64,000 nt of DNA from NCBI RefSeq assembly GCF_000972845.2, contig NC_040016.1:20674005-20738004 (forward strand), in the 5' to 3' direction. The position numbers and the translations under genes are program-made. Within the stretch, counting starts at the first letter, position 1. Each line of letters begins with the position of its first letter. Below the pieces are notes generated by a model. That model did no database searches, had not been told where the DNA came from, and saw nothing but the letters and a program-made list of their open reading frames with translations. Below, one piece after another: positions 26,290 through 39,209 of the stretch. This DNA comes from Larimichthys crocea (Eukaryota; Chordata; Actinopteri; Sciaenidae).

Positions 26290-26868
26290 TGGGGGGCGTT
26301 TCTTGCCAACACACTATACTAAAAACGCGTGTACAGCGCCTATGCGATGACATCAAACGTCTAACGTGTGCGTGTAAATTCCATTCACAATTATAACTCA
26401 GATCAGCTGTTACACAGTCTCAGTTTCATACAGGATTGTTTAGAAGAAAGCAAAATGAAATTTTCTAGTTATGAGTTATACTGTAGGCGTTCACACGCTA
26501 TAGGCGTTAACGCGTGTGCCACTAAAGCCAACGCTTCAGACGCCTTAACGTGTGCACGTGTGACTGAAACAGCCTGACCTGTCACGTCGCTCTCTCTTGG
26601 TAACACATGGACTGCTTGAATTATGAAGCGAAGCAGCTGTTAAACTCAAAATTCGTCAAAGTAAATAATTATTTGTACACTGAGACGAGCGTGCACACAG
26701 GCGTCCGCTGAGTTGACATGGCATGACACTGATCACCTGTCACCCTTCATTATTTGGTGTACTCGCAATCCGCGTGCCTGTACCCACGTATTGAACGCAT
26801 CTTTATGCAGGCGTAGGCGACGCGGTTAAGGTGTTTTAGTATAGTGTGCTGGCATAAAATGCCCCCCA
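26290..26868. mobile_element. MITE with about 40-bp terminal inverted repeats, TA target site
   Basis: The left end (TGGGGGGCGTTTCTTGCC, continuing through ACACTATACTAAAA) matches the reverse complement of the right end (TGGGGGGCATTTTATGCC, then ACACTATACTAAAA) over roughly 40 bp. TA dinucleotides flank both ends (26288-26289 and 26869-26870), consistent with a Tc1/mariner- or Harbinger-style insertion, although a two-base repeat is weak evidence. The interior near 26490-26570 has repeated GGCGTTAACGCG-like half-palindromes. No transposase is present. Confidence 0.8.
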
Positions 26869-27946
26869 TAGACATTATGTTTGTGTGCATTATTATACCG
26901 CAGTAATTCAGGTTTTAAATGATAGCTGTGACTGTATTATCCCAACATAATCCAGCCTGTTCTCCTACGCTGAGTACTGCAGTACTCATATTTCAAGTCC
27001 AACATATTTTTTGGACGTGCAGGGCTTTAAGTTACTAATAATGAATATGCAACAGTTGGTTAGTCTTTCAAAATAAAGTTTGGGTAACCTAATTAAATAG
27101 CCAGACTTTGGTTAGCCACTAAAACTGTTAAAACGGGTTTCTTAGGAAAATATTTTGCACCTGATGTGACTTAAAAAAGAATTCAATGTTTCTCTCCACG
27201 TTACGTTAAGGTTGCGTCGAGCCTCCAGCTGAATGAACAAATGTAACAACTGCGTTTCATTGCATTGTTTAACTTGACTACTTTACATCAACAATATGGT
27301 TCTGTGTTAAACAAAGGTGCTGAACTAAGGAAGGACGTTCGGCTCCTACATTATAAATCTTGTAAGTGTTCTCATCAGTTCCAACACAAAAACAGATAAT
27401 AAAGATAAAAACCTGAATCTCCGCACTAACGCGGTGCACTCTTCACACCTTTGCAACAGGCCGCATATGCACAGGCAGACATTGTTAGCAGCGCACAGTC
27501 ACACCTGCTTGATTCAGTATCTCTCCTCTCACACTCTCTCTCTCGCCAAATAGTCTCCCAGTCACTTCCAACTCTCAGTCCGGCCTGATGGCAGTCGGCC
27601 AAATGGAGCCGGCCGACCCATAAAAGCTCCATCCCGTGCCATAAAGCAGAATCTAAAACACACTTAAACCGCGAGTCGACAGAGGAAATGTGTTTCACGT
27701 TGTGGTTCAGAACCCTCAGGGCGTGGACACATTAAGACGTTGATATACTGCTCCAGTGAATTAAAGAGCTTGAAGTGTTTTTGCCTTTTTTCTTTTTTTT
27801 TTTTACAGCGTCACACATCAGCCAGATGGTGTACAAACCTGATCCACCATTTCTACAGCACCCGAGCACTTCCTAACTCTCTCTAGCAATGCAAAGAGAG
27901 AGCAGTATGTCAGTCAATGTCATTTCATCGACTCCTTCCTCTAAAC

Positions 27947-28820
27947 CAGGGGTACTCAATTAGAAACTGAAAAGGTCCACTCACCAAATTTCCAATGTTT
28001 CCAGGGTCCGAAACAGTCGCAGTGTATTTCCAAAATTCAAACTCCAAATAAAAACGGTAGTAAATCCACAAGGAGCATTTGAACCATGCACAAAGGATTT
28101 GTTCTGTCCGAGTCCGTGTAAACACTTTTTCTGTGCCACCAGTTCTTTAAACTTGGGCACAAACGGTGTGAGAGCCAGACGTAGGCCCTGGTGTAAATGT
28201 TCATTAGTGAGTTTACCTCTGTATTTGTTCTTCACCACTGTCATTGTTGAAACAAGGCTTCTTGTGCTTGCCTAAGACCCATGCCACTCGCAGTGAGGCT
28301 TCAGTCGTGCGCTCCTGCTGGGTTGCTGACCTGACTATCACAGTTCGTGATGCTTGATATGACGCTTGCATTTGATTCGTTTGTAGAGTTTTGTGGATAG
28401 TTCTGTTCGAGGTGCCCATGCTTTGTTCCACTTTTCCACTTTTGACGAGATCAACGGTCTCATTGCAGATTAAACACATTGGTTTTGTGCTCCCCGCGGG
28501 CAGGACAAACGCATATTTGTCTGTCCACTCTGTCTTAAATTATCGGTTTGCCGAATCCACCTTTCGTTTCGATAACTCTACCACTGACCGACAGACAGAA
28601 AACAGGCTGGCCTCATGTTCGCAGCTTCACCGAGTTGTCATAGTGATGATAAAAAACCTGATGTTTTGGTTTTTAAATTTGTCGTGAGATTGGCTATGCG
28701 GAAATACATCCAGAAATAGCATGGCAATGAAATCTCGCTATAGAGAGATTTTGTCTCGGTCCGGATGACATTGCGTTTGGGTCCGCATGCGGATCGGAGT
28801 CTGCTAATTGAGTACGCCTG
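27947..28820 (-). mobile_element. internally deleted hAT transposon, 874 bp
   Basis: Terminal inverted repeats are CAGGGGTACTCAATTAG and CTAATTGAGTACGCCTG. A perfect 8-bp duplication CTCTAAAC sits at 27939-27946 and 28821-28828. The interior carries, on the minus strand, the N-terminal and C-terminal ends of a hAT transposase joined by a large deletion, so this is a deletion derivative of an autonomous element. Its right end is 77 bp from the first base of the exon at 28898. Confidence 0.93.
27990..28560 (-). pseudogene. hAT transposase remnant (BED-type finger end plus C-terminal end)
   Basis: On the minus strand the frame reads TDKYAFVLPAGSTKPMCLIC, giving the C-x2-C start of a BED-type zinc finger, and continues to SLRVAWVLGKHKKP near 28260. 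The C-terminal block, KNKYRGKLTNEHLHQ then LRLALTPFVPKF, follows immediately in a different frame (about 28240-28100). These blocks are typical of vertebrate hAT proteins of the GTF2IRD2/FAM200-like group, as I recognise them from memory. The middle of the protein, including the catalytic RNase H-like core, is missing. A TAA stop lies shortly before the finger at about 28535, and the finger sequence after C-x2-C looks eroded. It is not functional. Confidence 0.8.
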
Positions 28821-28897
28821 CTCTAAACAATAAGCTCACCTGTACTGTTGTTCAGAACATTTGAACTGACTCTTCCTTCTTGTTTTTGCTGCTGCAG

Positions 28898-29058
28898 GTT
28901 CGTTCATGGTGGTGAACGCATCGGGCCGGGCGTCGGGACAAAAGGCTCACCTGTACATGCCCACCCTGAAGGAGAACGACACCCACTGCATCGACTTCCT
29001 GTACTCTTTGTCCAGTCGGGACGGAGCCAGCCCCGGCACACTCAACGTCTACATCAAG
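28898..29058 (+). CDS. ptprt: ptprt exon: central part of the MAM domain
   Basis: Internal coding exon of a type IIB receptor protein tyrosine phosphatase. These are cell-surface adhesion phosphatases whose MAM and Ig domains mediate homophilic binding. The exon is 161 nt: 2 nt that finish a split Gly codon plus 53 codons, from [15 protein letters not shown] to GTLNVYIK. The motif [11 protein letters not shown] is typical of this family's MAM domain and holds one MAM cysteine. NAS and NDT are potential N-glycosylation sites. The acceptor is tttttgctgctgcag (AG at 28896-28897). The donor is AAG|gtctgt, which is weak because +3 to +5 is not the usual RAG, and a (GT)n run follows at once. Reading through the donor meets a stop about 12 codons later, so this intron must be spliced. 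The residues ([17 protein letters not shown]) favour PTPRT over PTPRM or PTPRK, which I judge from memory of the family. A hAT transposon ends 77 bp upstream. Confidence 0.93.
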
Positions 29059-29085
29059 GTCTGTGTGTGTGTGTGTGTGTGTGTG
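29059..29085 (+). repeat. (GT)n run starting at a splice donor
   Basis: The donor AAG|gtctgt runs directly into about ten GT units. The exact cut is set by the reading frame with the next exon (AAG then GTG). GT dinucleotides just downstream could in principle act as cryptic donors. Confidence 0.9.
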
Positions 29086-29908
29086 TTTGTGTGACTGACA
29101 GGCAGGCATGGATTGACAGATGGAGCCGTCTATCAGGGGCTGATAGACTGAAAAGACTAACCAGATAAACAAACAAACAGACCTCTGTTCGCTGTCGAGC
29201 GGGGATGAAGTTAGCTCTGGGGCTTTGAGTGTTTATGTAGGAGTGTGTGTTTGTGCTTGTGTGTGATAGGCACAACCCATCTCAACCTTTTTATGGGAAT
29301 AAATCCAGCTCTGGTGTGCATTCGATGGTATGGTGTAAGAAAACGTATAAGATGATTAAAACATTGGGGATAGGAAGGCGTGAGAGATTCTCTGTGCTGA
29401 GAGTGGATGTTTGATACCGATGTATGAAGGTAGCGATGGGCAGATGGGTAGAATAAAGAACTCTGAAGGTCAGAAGGGAGCTGTGGATGGAGGGCTGGAG
29501 CGCTGGAAGGAAAGACTGGTGGGGATGTAAAGACGGATGAAAGGGATGAAAAGATACGGCACAACTTAAAGAGACGGATGAAGATCTGAAGCGAGTAAGT
29601 CAGGGGATTAACAAAGCACCGGACTGGAGAATCATTAAGTGAAGCGATCGACTAATGAATTAACTGATAAATGTCAGAAAATTAAGGAATCAAGAGGTGA
29701 TTGAACGATGAACATATTGTTACATCCCTGAGGAGGCTGTCGACTACCAGGATGGTTTCACTGCTGGAAAATGAGGAACTGACCGTGGATTTGTGATGAA
29801 ACAGCAGCACTTGTTTTTTTAATGTAAACTCTCCAGTTATACTTTGTGAAACCTGCAGGTGACCCTTTTATTGTATTCATCCTCATATCATCTCCTGTCT
29901 GCCTGCAG
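29059..29908 (+). other. ptprt intron splitting the MAM coding block (850 bp, phase 0)
   Basis: Bounded by AAG|gtctgt at the 5' end and cctgcag|GTG at the 3' end. It begins with a (GT)n run at 29061-29085. The rest is ordinary intron sequence without a recognised mobile element. A pyrimidine-rich stretch precedes the acceptor, including ctcctgtctgcctgcag. Confidence 0.9.
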
Positions 29909-30019
29909 GTGAACGGCGGCGCTCAGGGTAACCCGGTGTGGAACGCCTCTGATACTGTCACTGAAGGCTGGGTGAAGGCTGAGCTGGCCATTTCTACATT
30001 CTGGCCTAACTCCTATCAG
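29909..30019 (+). CDS. ptprt: ptprt exon: MAM domain, later strands
   Basis: Internal exon of 111 nt (37 codons, phase 0 at both ends), reading [14 protein letters not shown] through [14 protein letters not shown]. The GNPVWN and [10 protein letters not shown] motifs are hallmarks of the MAM domain in MAM-type receptor phosphatases. WNAS is a potential N-glycosylation site. The acceptor is ctgcctgcag|GTG. The donor is CAG|gtaaca, immediately followed by a (CA)n microsatellite. This exon and the one before it add up to 272 nt. As I recall, mammalian PTPRM/K/T genes encode this stretch in a single exon of that size, so the 850-bp intron between them may be lineage-specific. The reading frame is intact. 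Confidence 0.93.
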
Positions 30020-30048
30020 GTAACACACACACACACACACACACACAC
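30020..30048 (+). repeat. (CA)n run starting at a splice donor
   Basis: The donor CAG|gtaaca continues into about 13 CA units. CA-rich intronic tracts close to donors are known binding sites for hnRNP L in vertebrates. Whether this one acts that way is not shown. Confidence 0.9.
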
Positions 30049-30739
30049 TTTTCTTTGTCTTTGCAAGCATGAACATCCATTAGTGACACCGCCGCGAAAG
30101 CTGATTGCGTGACACGTTCACATGATAAGTAATCATGTGTTAAAACGACAGAGAACTGATTAAGCAAACTTTTTTTTTTCTTTGATCATCATCTATCGAG
30201 TGAGATTAAACTCCTTTAACGTGATTAAGATCTGTAATTACACTTCCCTAACGTGGTCATTATTTGATACTTCTCTTGTCCTGCAAATATGAAATATTTA
30301 CTTTAATTTATGGACACTAACGTTCAGCAGGAGATCAGTCAAGTGCAGAAAGTGTCTGTCTTTAAGTGTTCGGGTGTGTCCCATTACCGGGGACCCTGGC
30401 CCAGGTTTGGCAGCACCGTGTAAGTGAGCTGCACAGGTGACAATAAATAATTAAATCTATAAATGATTGTTTCTAACTCTACAGTCATTTTTTTACTCTC
30501 CTGAATTAAAAAAATCAACCTTGATGACTTTTAATTTGATTTTTTTTTGCATAATGGGTGCTAAGATATACATATTAACAATTACTAAGCTTTATGGTAA
30601 TGATAGGACATAATTAATGATAAAAGATGATCTTCTTTTTGTTTCCTTGATCTTGCGGGTCAGCCTTTCATCCACGAGCTCACTTCAAACTTCTGCTACA
30701 GCAAATTTAAGGAACTTACATTATAAGAAAGAGAACAGT

Positions 30740-30895
30740 GAGATACATGAGAACAGTACGTCTTTACCACAGACTGTATGAAAAGCGGCAAAGCGGCAGC
30801 AGCACTCTTGGGCATTTTAACATGGAGGCTTATGGAGAAATGTTTGTAGCCGGCCTCAAGTGGCCATTCAAGGAACTGCAGTTTGTTTCTGGCAC
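30740..30895 (+). repeat. dispersed repeat, copy 2 of 2
   Basis: Shares TTAACATGGAGGCTTATGGAG, GCCTCAAGTGGCC and GGAACTGCAGTTT with 19456-19531. The left boundary is approximate. The open frame over 30738-30986 is a product of this repeat and has no recognised domain. Confidence 0.6.
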
Positions 30896-31802
30896 ACAGG
30901 CACAGAGGATGCCACTTGGTCTTTACATCCCTGAGTGTGTTGCTGCATGCGAACACTTTAACACACTCACATGTTCTGCACGTTGAGCATTTAGAGGTGA
31001 GAATAACTCGAAGATTGAGTTTCATCACTAACAGGTAGTAAGATGACCAACCTGCCTCTTAGCGTATTCCCTTTAATATCATAACACAAAACTGTTTAAT
31101 GACTCAGTTTGTCTGTGTGTGTGTGTGTGTGTGTGTCAGTCTGTTTAAAGTGCAGAAACATACCCCGCTGTGTTGTTTTATTGAGGTAGTACAAAAGTGA
31201 CTGTTTTACCTAATGACAGAGCTATGTTCAGTAAATGAAGGCACCCCTGTGTCGCACACACACACACACACACACATCAGAAGCACAACCATTGTGTATT
31301 AAACGTGTGTGTTTCCCTGCCTATAATGAGGAGTCACCTCCCGTGGAGAAACAGCACTTTCTTTTTCAAAAAGGACAAAAACATTGTCATATTAAAGTAC
31401 GGGCCACTGCGAGGGGAGCAACAAATATGTCTTACAGTGTGTTACACCACGTGAGTTGGTAGAATAAATATTTTTGTGTGTGTGTGTGTGTATTCGCACT
31501 AAAACTGAAAAAGAACATTTTCAACTTTCTCCACTGTTGACACATTTGATAAAACACAATATTTTTCAAGTTTTTCTTGCTTTTTTCTTACTAATCTGAT
31601 AAAGTTCTGGTCTGTGGCCAGTCTGAAGTGCAAGATGGGATTTGTATACTCACCGGACAAATCACTGCCAAGACTTTGTATTCTTTTGATATGAAAAAAA
31701 AAACATGGACAGTGAGTGGAGCAGCCAGCAGATAGAAAGTTCATTTTTAGCAGTACGGGAGGGCAGAAAAGACCAGCGACGTCTGCAAGGCTGAGCATTT
31801 AA

Positions 31803-32120
31803 AAGGTCCAGTGTGTGGAATTCAGCTGCGTCTACTGGTGAAGTTGCAGATTGCAGTTGACTGAATACCCCTCACCTCACCCTCTTGTTTTAAGCATGAA
31901 GGGGAAACTATGGTGTCCTTAAAACTAATAAACGGACCTATGTGGAGCCAGTATTTGGTTTGTCCCTTTGTCTCTCTCTGTAGATATAAGACTCATTTTA
32001 AGGTCATATAAACATAAATTCTTACTTTCAGATACTTATACACCAATGAAAACACATAACATATATATATAACAAATCAATAGATTCCCTTAAATGTTAC
32101 ATACCGACCTTTAGTTTAAC
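31803..32120. mobile_element. AGGTCCAG-family element, second copy (decayed)
   Basis: Begins AAGGTCCAGTGTGTGGAATTC after a TTAA and continues with a GTGAAGTTGCAGATTGCAG-like segment and the CCCCTCACCTCACCC block seen in this family. The right end is degenerate near CCGACCTTTAG. It lies in the intron before the last MAM exon. Confidence 0.65.
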
Positions 32121-32982
32121 GCGTTTGTATCCGCGTGTTATTGTGAAACTAGATTTTATTCGCTTCGAGTTTAAACCAACATGAAAGTCTGTCTGTCAAA
32201 AAATACGATAGATAAACGCATCACTTTAAAAAATAAATGTGACGGCAGCGAAAAATCTAAATTTTGCACACAAAGACCTGTCAGGACAGCAAGAACAAAA
32301 AAAAAAAACCTCTACCATTGTCTTTCATTTCTAAAAAAGTTGACATGCATGCCGGAGAGGAGGATTTCTTTTTTTTTGAAGGAAAGGAAAGAGAGTGAAG
32401 TCCTCCCAGAGGTCTTTAGTATTCACATCCAGTTCCAGCTCATACTGTTGAGGATCTTGACAAGTACAGCACAGAGGTATATGTGTGTGTGTTTGTGTAT
32501 GAGTATTTATGTGTGGGTCAGGAGTGCATGGCCCCTTGACAGCCCTGCTGACTGCTTGTCACCCCGAGAGTGTGTCAAGTCTGTGGGAGAGAAAGTGTAA
32601 AAAAAAAAAAAAACAGGAGAGAGGAAAAAAAAACAGGAGTAATGTGACGGGAGAGAAAATAGAGAAAAACACCAAAGAGCAATTAGAAGAGGAAGAAGAT
32701 AGTAAACGAGCTGATGGAGAGAAGGAGGATGCATAAAAACAGAGGAGAGGAGGAGGATGAAGATGAGAGGAAGGAGGAGGAGGGATGGTGCATGTGGTGG
32801 AGACAGAAGGATGAAGGGATGAAGTGAAGAGAGGAATAGTTGCTGACTTTAAGTGGAATATTCCCCTGAGGTTTCCATATGAGCTTCGCGGGGGCATCGA
32901 GATGTTGCAGCGTGTGGAAGAAAAGAAGTTTTTTTATATTTTTAGATTACTATTAGAGGAAAAATGTGGCTCAACATGATTC

Positions 32983-32983
<1 letters not shown>

Positions 32984-33032
<49 letters not shown>
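32984..33032 (+). repeat. (TTTC)n microsatellite forming the 3' splice-site pyrimidine tract
   Basis: About 12 units of TTTC run directly into TTCCAG|GTAATA, the acceptor of the last MAM exon. The tract serves as the polypyrimidine tract, so its length is part of the splice signal. Confidence 0.95.
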
Positions 33033-33034
<2 letters not shown>

Positions 33035-33035
33035 G

Positions 33036-33117
33036 GTAATATTCGAAGCAGTTTCAGTTCAGGGCCATCCAGGTTTCATCGCCATCGACGACATACGAGT
33101 TTTGGCTCACCCCTGCC
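33036..33117 (+). CDS. ptprt: ptprt exon: C-terminal end of the MAM domain
   Basis: Internal exon of 82 nt: 27 codons plus the first base of an Arg codon. It reads [20 protein letters not shown] then RVLAHPC. The pattern hydrophobic-GHPG-IAIDD-V-L-HPC is the conserved end of a MAM domain, and the final Cys is a MAM disulfide cysteine. It enters in phase 0 and leaves in phase 1, and the next exon begins GC to complete CGC (Arg). The acceptor cttccag is preceded by about 50 bp of (TTTC)n that forms the polypyrimidine tract. The donor C|gtaagt is strong, and a short (GT)n block follows about 15 bp on. Confidence 0.93.
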
Positions 33118-36452
<3,335 letters not shown>

Positions 36453-36552
36453 TGAAGGGAGAGAAGCGCTTGACAAATCCGATCAGTGCAGTTGCAGTGA
36501 AATGGGACACCTTCTTTAATGTGGAGAACGTGAGAAACAAGCCTTGGGTAGT

Positions 36553-36553
<1 letters not shown>

Positions 36554-36587
<34 letters not shown>
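36554..36587 (+). repeat. (GT)n microsatellite
   Basis: A GT run of about 34 bp, roughly 200 bp downstream of the second Ig exon. Confidence 0.95.
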
Positions 36588-36590
<3 letters not shown>

Positions 36591-37563
36591 GCTGTTGCTC
36601 ATTAGTGCTGTGAGAATGCTGAGGATGGAATACTGAACAGACTTCAGAGAAGTGACTAGAACTCACAATGAGGCCTCTTTCACTCCATTTGTGTCTGTCT
36701 CTGTCAGCCTTTCACTTCATTTTCTTCCTGTGTTTCCGTGGGTTCCCTCAGTTTCCCTCAAGGTTCGAAATAGATAGCGACTCTTTGTTCAGGTTTTTTT
36801 TATTTCTTTGAAATTTCTAGTACTACCGGAATATTCTTGGAGGCACCAAATTCCAGTCAGCTAAATATTAATTTTGTCTGAAAAGTATTGAAGAGTTTCC
36901 CAAACATTTCGTCTCGGTGCTGCAGCCTTGAATACAGGTAAACGATGGAGGTCTGACTTAAACCAACAGCCCCGTTACCTTTTGGCCTTGTCCTGTTAAC
37001 ACGTGCTTGCCTGAGCATGGTGTGTGTCTTAAAATTTCAAATTCTACTCAAGACTCCAAAGATACCAAAAAAGAAAAAGGTCCTCAAACCTAAACGACTG
37101 AATCGGTCGATTGCCAATGACTCCCAAAACGACAAAACGCATCTTCTAGAAATCACAAGTATATACGAGTTCATAATTCAGTTGCGATGCTAACAACATT
37201 TCTTCTAGGATTATGTTGACAGACAATGTTTCTTTGATTTTAAATCAAAACACATTGGAGCTGCAAGGGGGATGGTTGGGTTTGGGGTGAATAGCGCTGA
37301 AAGTTCAGGCCTGTAACATGATGGTAAAACTATGGTCTCTTTGGTTAAGGATGGGGAAAGATCGCAACTGTACTCAATCATTGATAGTGTATTGCGAGAT
37401 TGGCTATTTTGGCAGAAAACAAATTACATACTGTATGTTGTCAGTGAACATTACACTTTATTTCATCGTACCACGCGATCATTGTCACGTGGTCGTAATT
37501 TGGCCATAATGTAATACGTTATCCCGCACTACGTCTCTGATTTAAGCAGTTAAAACATACAGT

Positions 37564-38261
37564 CAGGGCTCTAAATTAACATCCGCCAACCCGCCAAAGG
37601 GTGAAAATTCATTTCGGCGTGTATTAAAAAAAAAAAGGGAACCCGCACAGCGCATGCTCTCACTGGTCAAACGGGCTTCCTCTCCTGGGAAAATCCACCG
37701 GGGCCCGTCCGCAACTTCAAACCCCACCGGGAGCGTTTAGCCCACCAGACATTGTTTATTTGCTCAGATTTGGACTTTTTCCTGGTGTATGTTCTTCTAA
37801 ACATGCTTCTACATGTGTAAATATGCTACGTAGTTAATTAGTTTCTCTTTTGTCTGTTTTTACGACCGGCAGTTTGCACGGGGTATTTTATTTTGAAAAT
37901 CCACCAGATTCTCTTTGCTTTTTCTGTCTGGCTTCTGCTCGAGGTGCTCTGTGGAAATTGACGCGGGCTGCTCACAAGTTTTAATGTTTTTATTTTATTG
38001 TTATGTACAAAAATTGGGTCATATTAGACCCTGAATAGTATGTAAGAGTTAATGGGTAATGAAATGTTAGGATCATTTTTGTATGTACTTAAGTTTCCAA
38101 CTTCATAGTAACATTAATTTAAAGCTTTAGTTAATAAAATGATCAAATTAATTCAGTGGCTCTCATAATCTGTCTTTTTTGCACGGGAAAAAATGTGGCT
38201 AGTGGAAATTCTGATTGGCTGGTAACTTCAGAAACTTCAAAAAAGTGAATTTAGAGCCCTG
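37564..38261. mobile_element. non-autonomous hAT-like element, 698 bp
   Basis: Ends CAGGGCTCTAAATTAAC and GTGAATTTAGAGCCCTG form terminal inverted repeats. A perfect 8-bp target duplication CATACAGT lies at 37556-37563 and 38262-38269. The interior has no credible long frame and contains a short poly-A run near 37626-37637. Confidence 0.92.
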
Positions 38262-38394
38262 CATACAGTAAATTTACAACTAATCAGAAGGAATATCGCT
38301 TGCTTCTCCTCTATCTTTCCTTCTATGTTTTCCTTCCACCCGTTCTCACCTCTTGTTTCCTCCGTCCCTTTTGTATTCATGTATTTATGTGTGC

Positions 38395-38545
38395 TGCTCG
38401 ACAAATCCCCTCGCTAAGGACATTCGGTTCAAGTCCAGCATGGACCAAAGTATGGAGGGTGAACCATTTTACCTCCTGGGTCTATGTATGTAAAAACTGG
38501 AGTGGAAAAAGTACATTACCCCACCAAGGGATCAATAAAGTCTAG
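38395..38545 (+). mobile_element. degenerate SINE fragment related to 3430-3669
   Basis: A B-box-like GGTTCAAGTCC at 38426-38436 continues into AGCATGGACCAAAGTATGGA, as in the SINE at 3430-3669, and ends GGGATCAATAAAGTCT. No A box is recognisable, so the 5' end is missing or decayed. Confidence 0.7.
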
Positions 38546-38759
38546 TCTTTTCTATTCTTTAGTTGATGCAATACTTAAGTACTGAGACAGCTATGCAAAA
38601 GTCTTAGCACTGAACCGTTTATACATAAAACCCTTCGTTACTGTGATAGATAAATTGTCAGCACAGACAGTGCTTAGGCACTTTCTTTTATAAATTCTCT
38701 ATGTTAAAGAGTTAGCGCACAGCAATCGACCAACAGCAGCTGCCTCTTATCCTTTAACA

Positions 38760-39209
38760 CAGCAGTCCCCAACCTTTTCTGCATCATGGACCGGTCTCAT
38801 GTAAGACAATATTTTCACGGACCGGCCTTCAAGGTGTGGGGGGTAAATACGACGAAATAAAATGATGCGACCGGCATAAAAGCAAATACAAAGTGCATAA
38901 AAATACAACTCACCATTACGCTGAGTTAGTGGGAGCCCTGAGCTTGTTTCTCCGCAACGAACCGGTCCCATCTGGGAGTAATGGGAGACAATAACACCCG
39001 AACTGGCTTAACTGGAGTAACGTATCACGTGACCGAGACGTGCGTCTTGACCTGTGTCAAGAGGCACAGACGGATGTAATTGGAAAAGAATCCGGCCATT
39101 TTTCAAAATAAAACATCTATATATATATGCATATATATTTCTGTGGGGCCTGGTACTAAATGACCCACAGACCGGTACCGGTCCGCGGCCCGGTGGTTGG
39201 GGACCGCTG
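38760..39209. mobile_element. non-autonomous hAT element, 450 bp, same family as 337-886
   Basis: Ends are CAGCAGTCCCCAACC and GGTTGGGGACCGCTG, with a perfect 8-bp target-site duplication CTTTAACA at 38752-38759 and 39210-39217. It is about 100 bp shorter than the copy at 337-886 and lacks some interior sequence. The open minus-strand frame across 38747-38971 lies in the repeat and is not a gene. Confidence 0.93.

Larger units (their letters stand above)
1..28897 (+). other. ptprt upstream intron (or 5' flank), repeat-rich, no exon recognised
   Basis: I see no coding exon here. The open frames of 60-120 codons on both strands lack recognisable domains, and many are microsatellite translations. 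The exon expected just 5' of 28898, carrying the start of the MAM domain, was looked for by eye and not found. Since these genes have very long first introns in vertebrates, the region is most simply one intron, although I cannot exclude a missed short exon. It holds the DNA elements, SINEs and microsatellites listed separately. Stretches in which I recognise nothing beyond unique AT-rich DNA include about 1720-2240, 2290-3140, 6120-6900, 7640-8350, 12000-14200, 15100-16700, 17420-19400, 19540-23500 and 24000-26280, apart from short repeats. Confidence 0.6.
30020..33035 (+). other. ptprt intron (3016 bp, phase 0)
   Basis: Starts gtaacacaca within a (CA)n run and ends in (TTTC)n then ttccag. 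It contains an interspersed repeat near 30740-30895, microsatellites near 31110-31138 and 31254-31277, an AGGTCCAG-type element at 31803-32120, an oligo-A and purine-rich stretch at 32590-32830, and otherwise unassigned sequence. Confidence 0.9.

Noticed and set aside
1..28897. Expected upstream ptprt exon with the start of the MAM domain
   Set aside because: Searched for by eye for a Cys-Phe-Asp-Glu-like start and a preceding acceptor; nothing convincing was found, so no exon is reported. A protein-to-genome alignment would settle it.
32181..32600. 139-codon open frame on the + strand
   Set aside because: No recognisable domain, homopolymer-rich, and lies inside an intron of ptprt in the same orientation with no splice logic.
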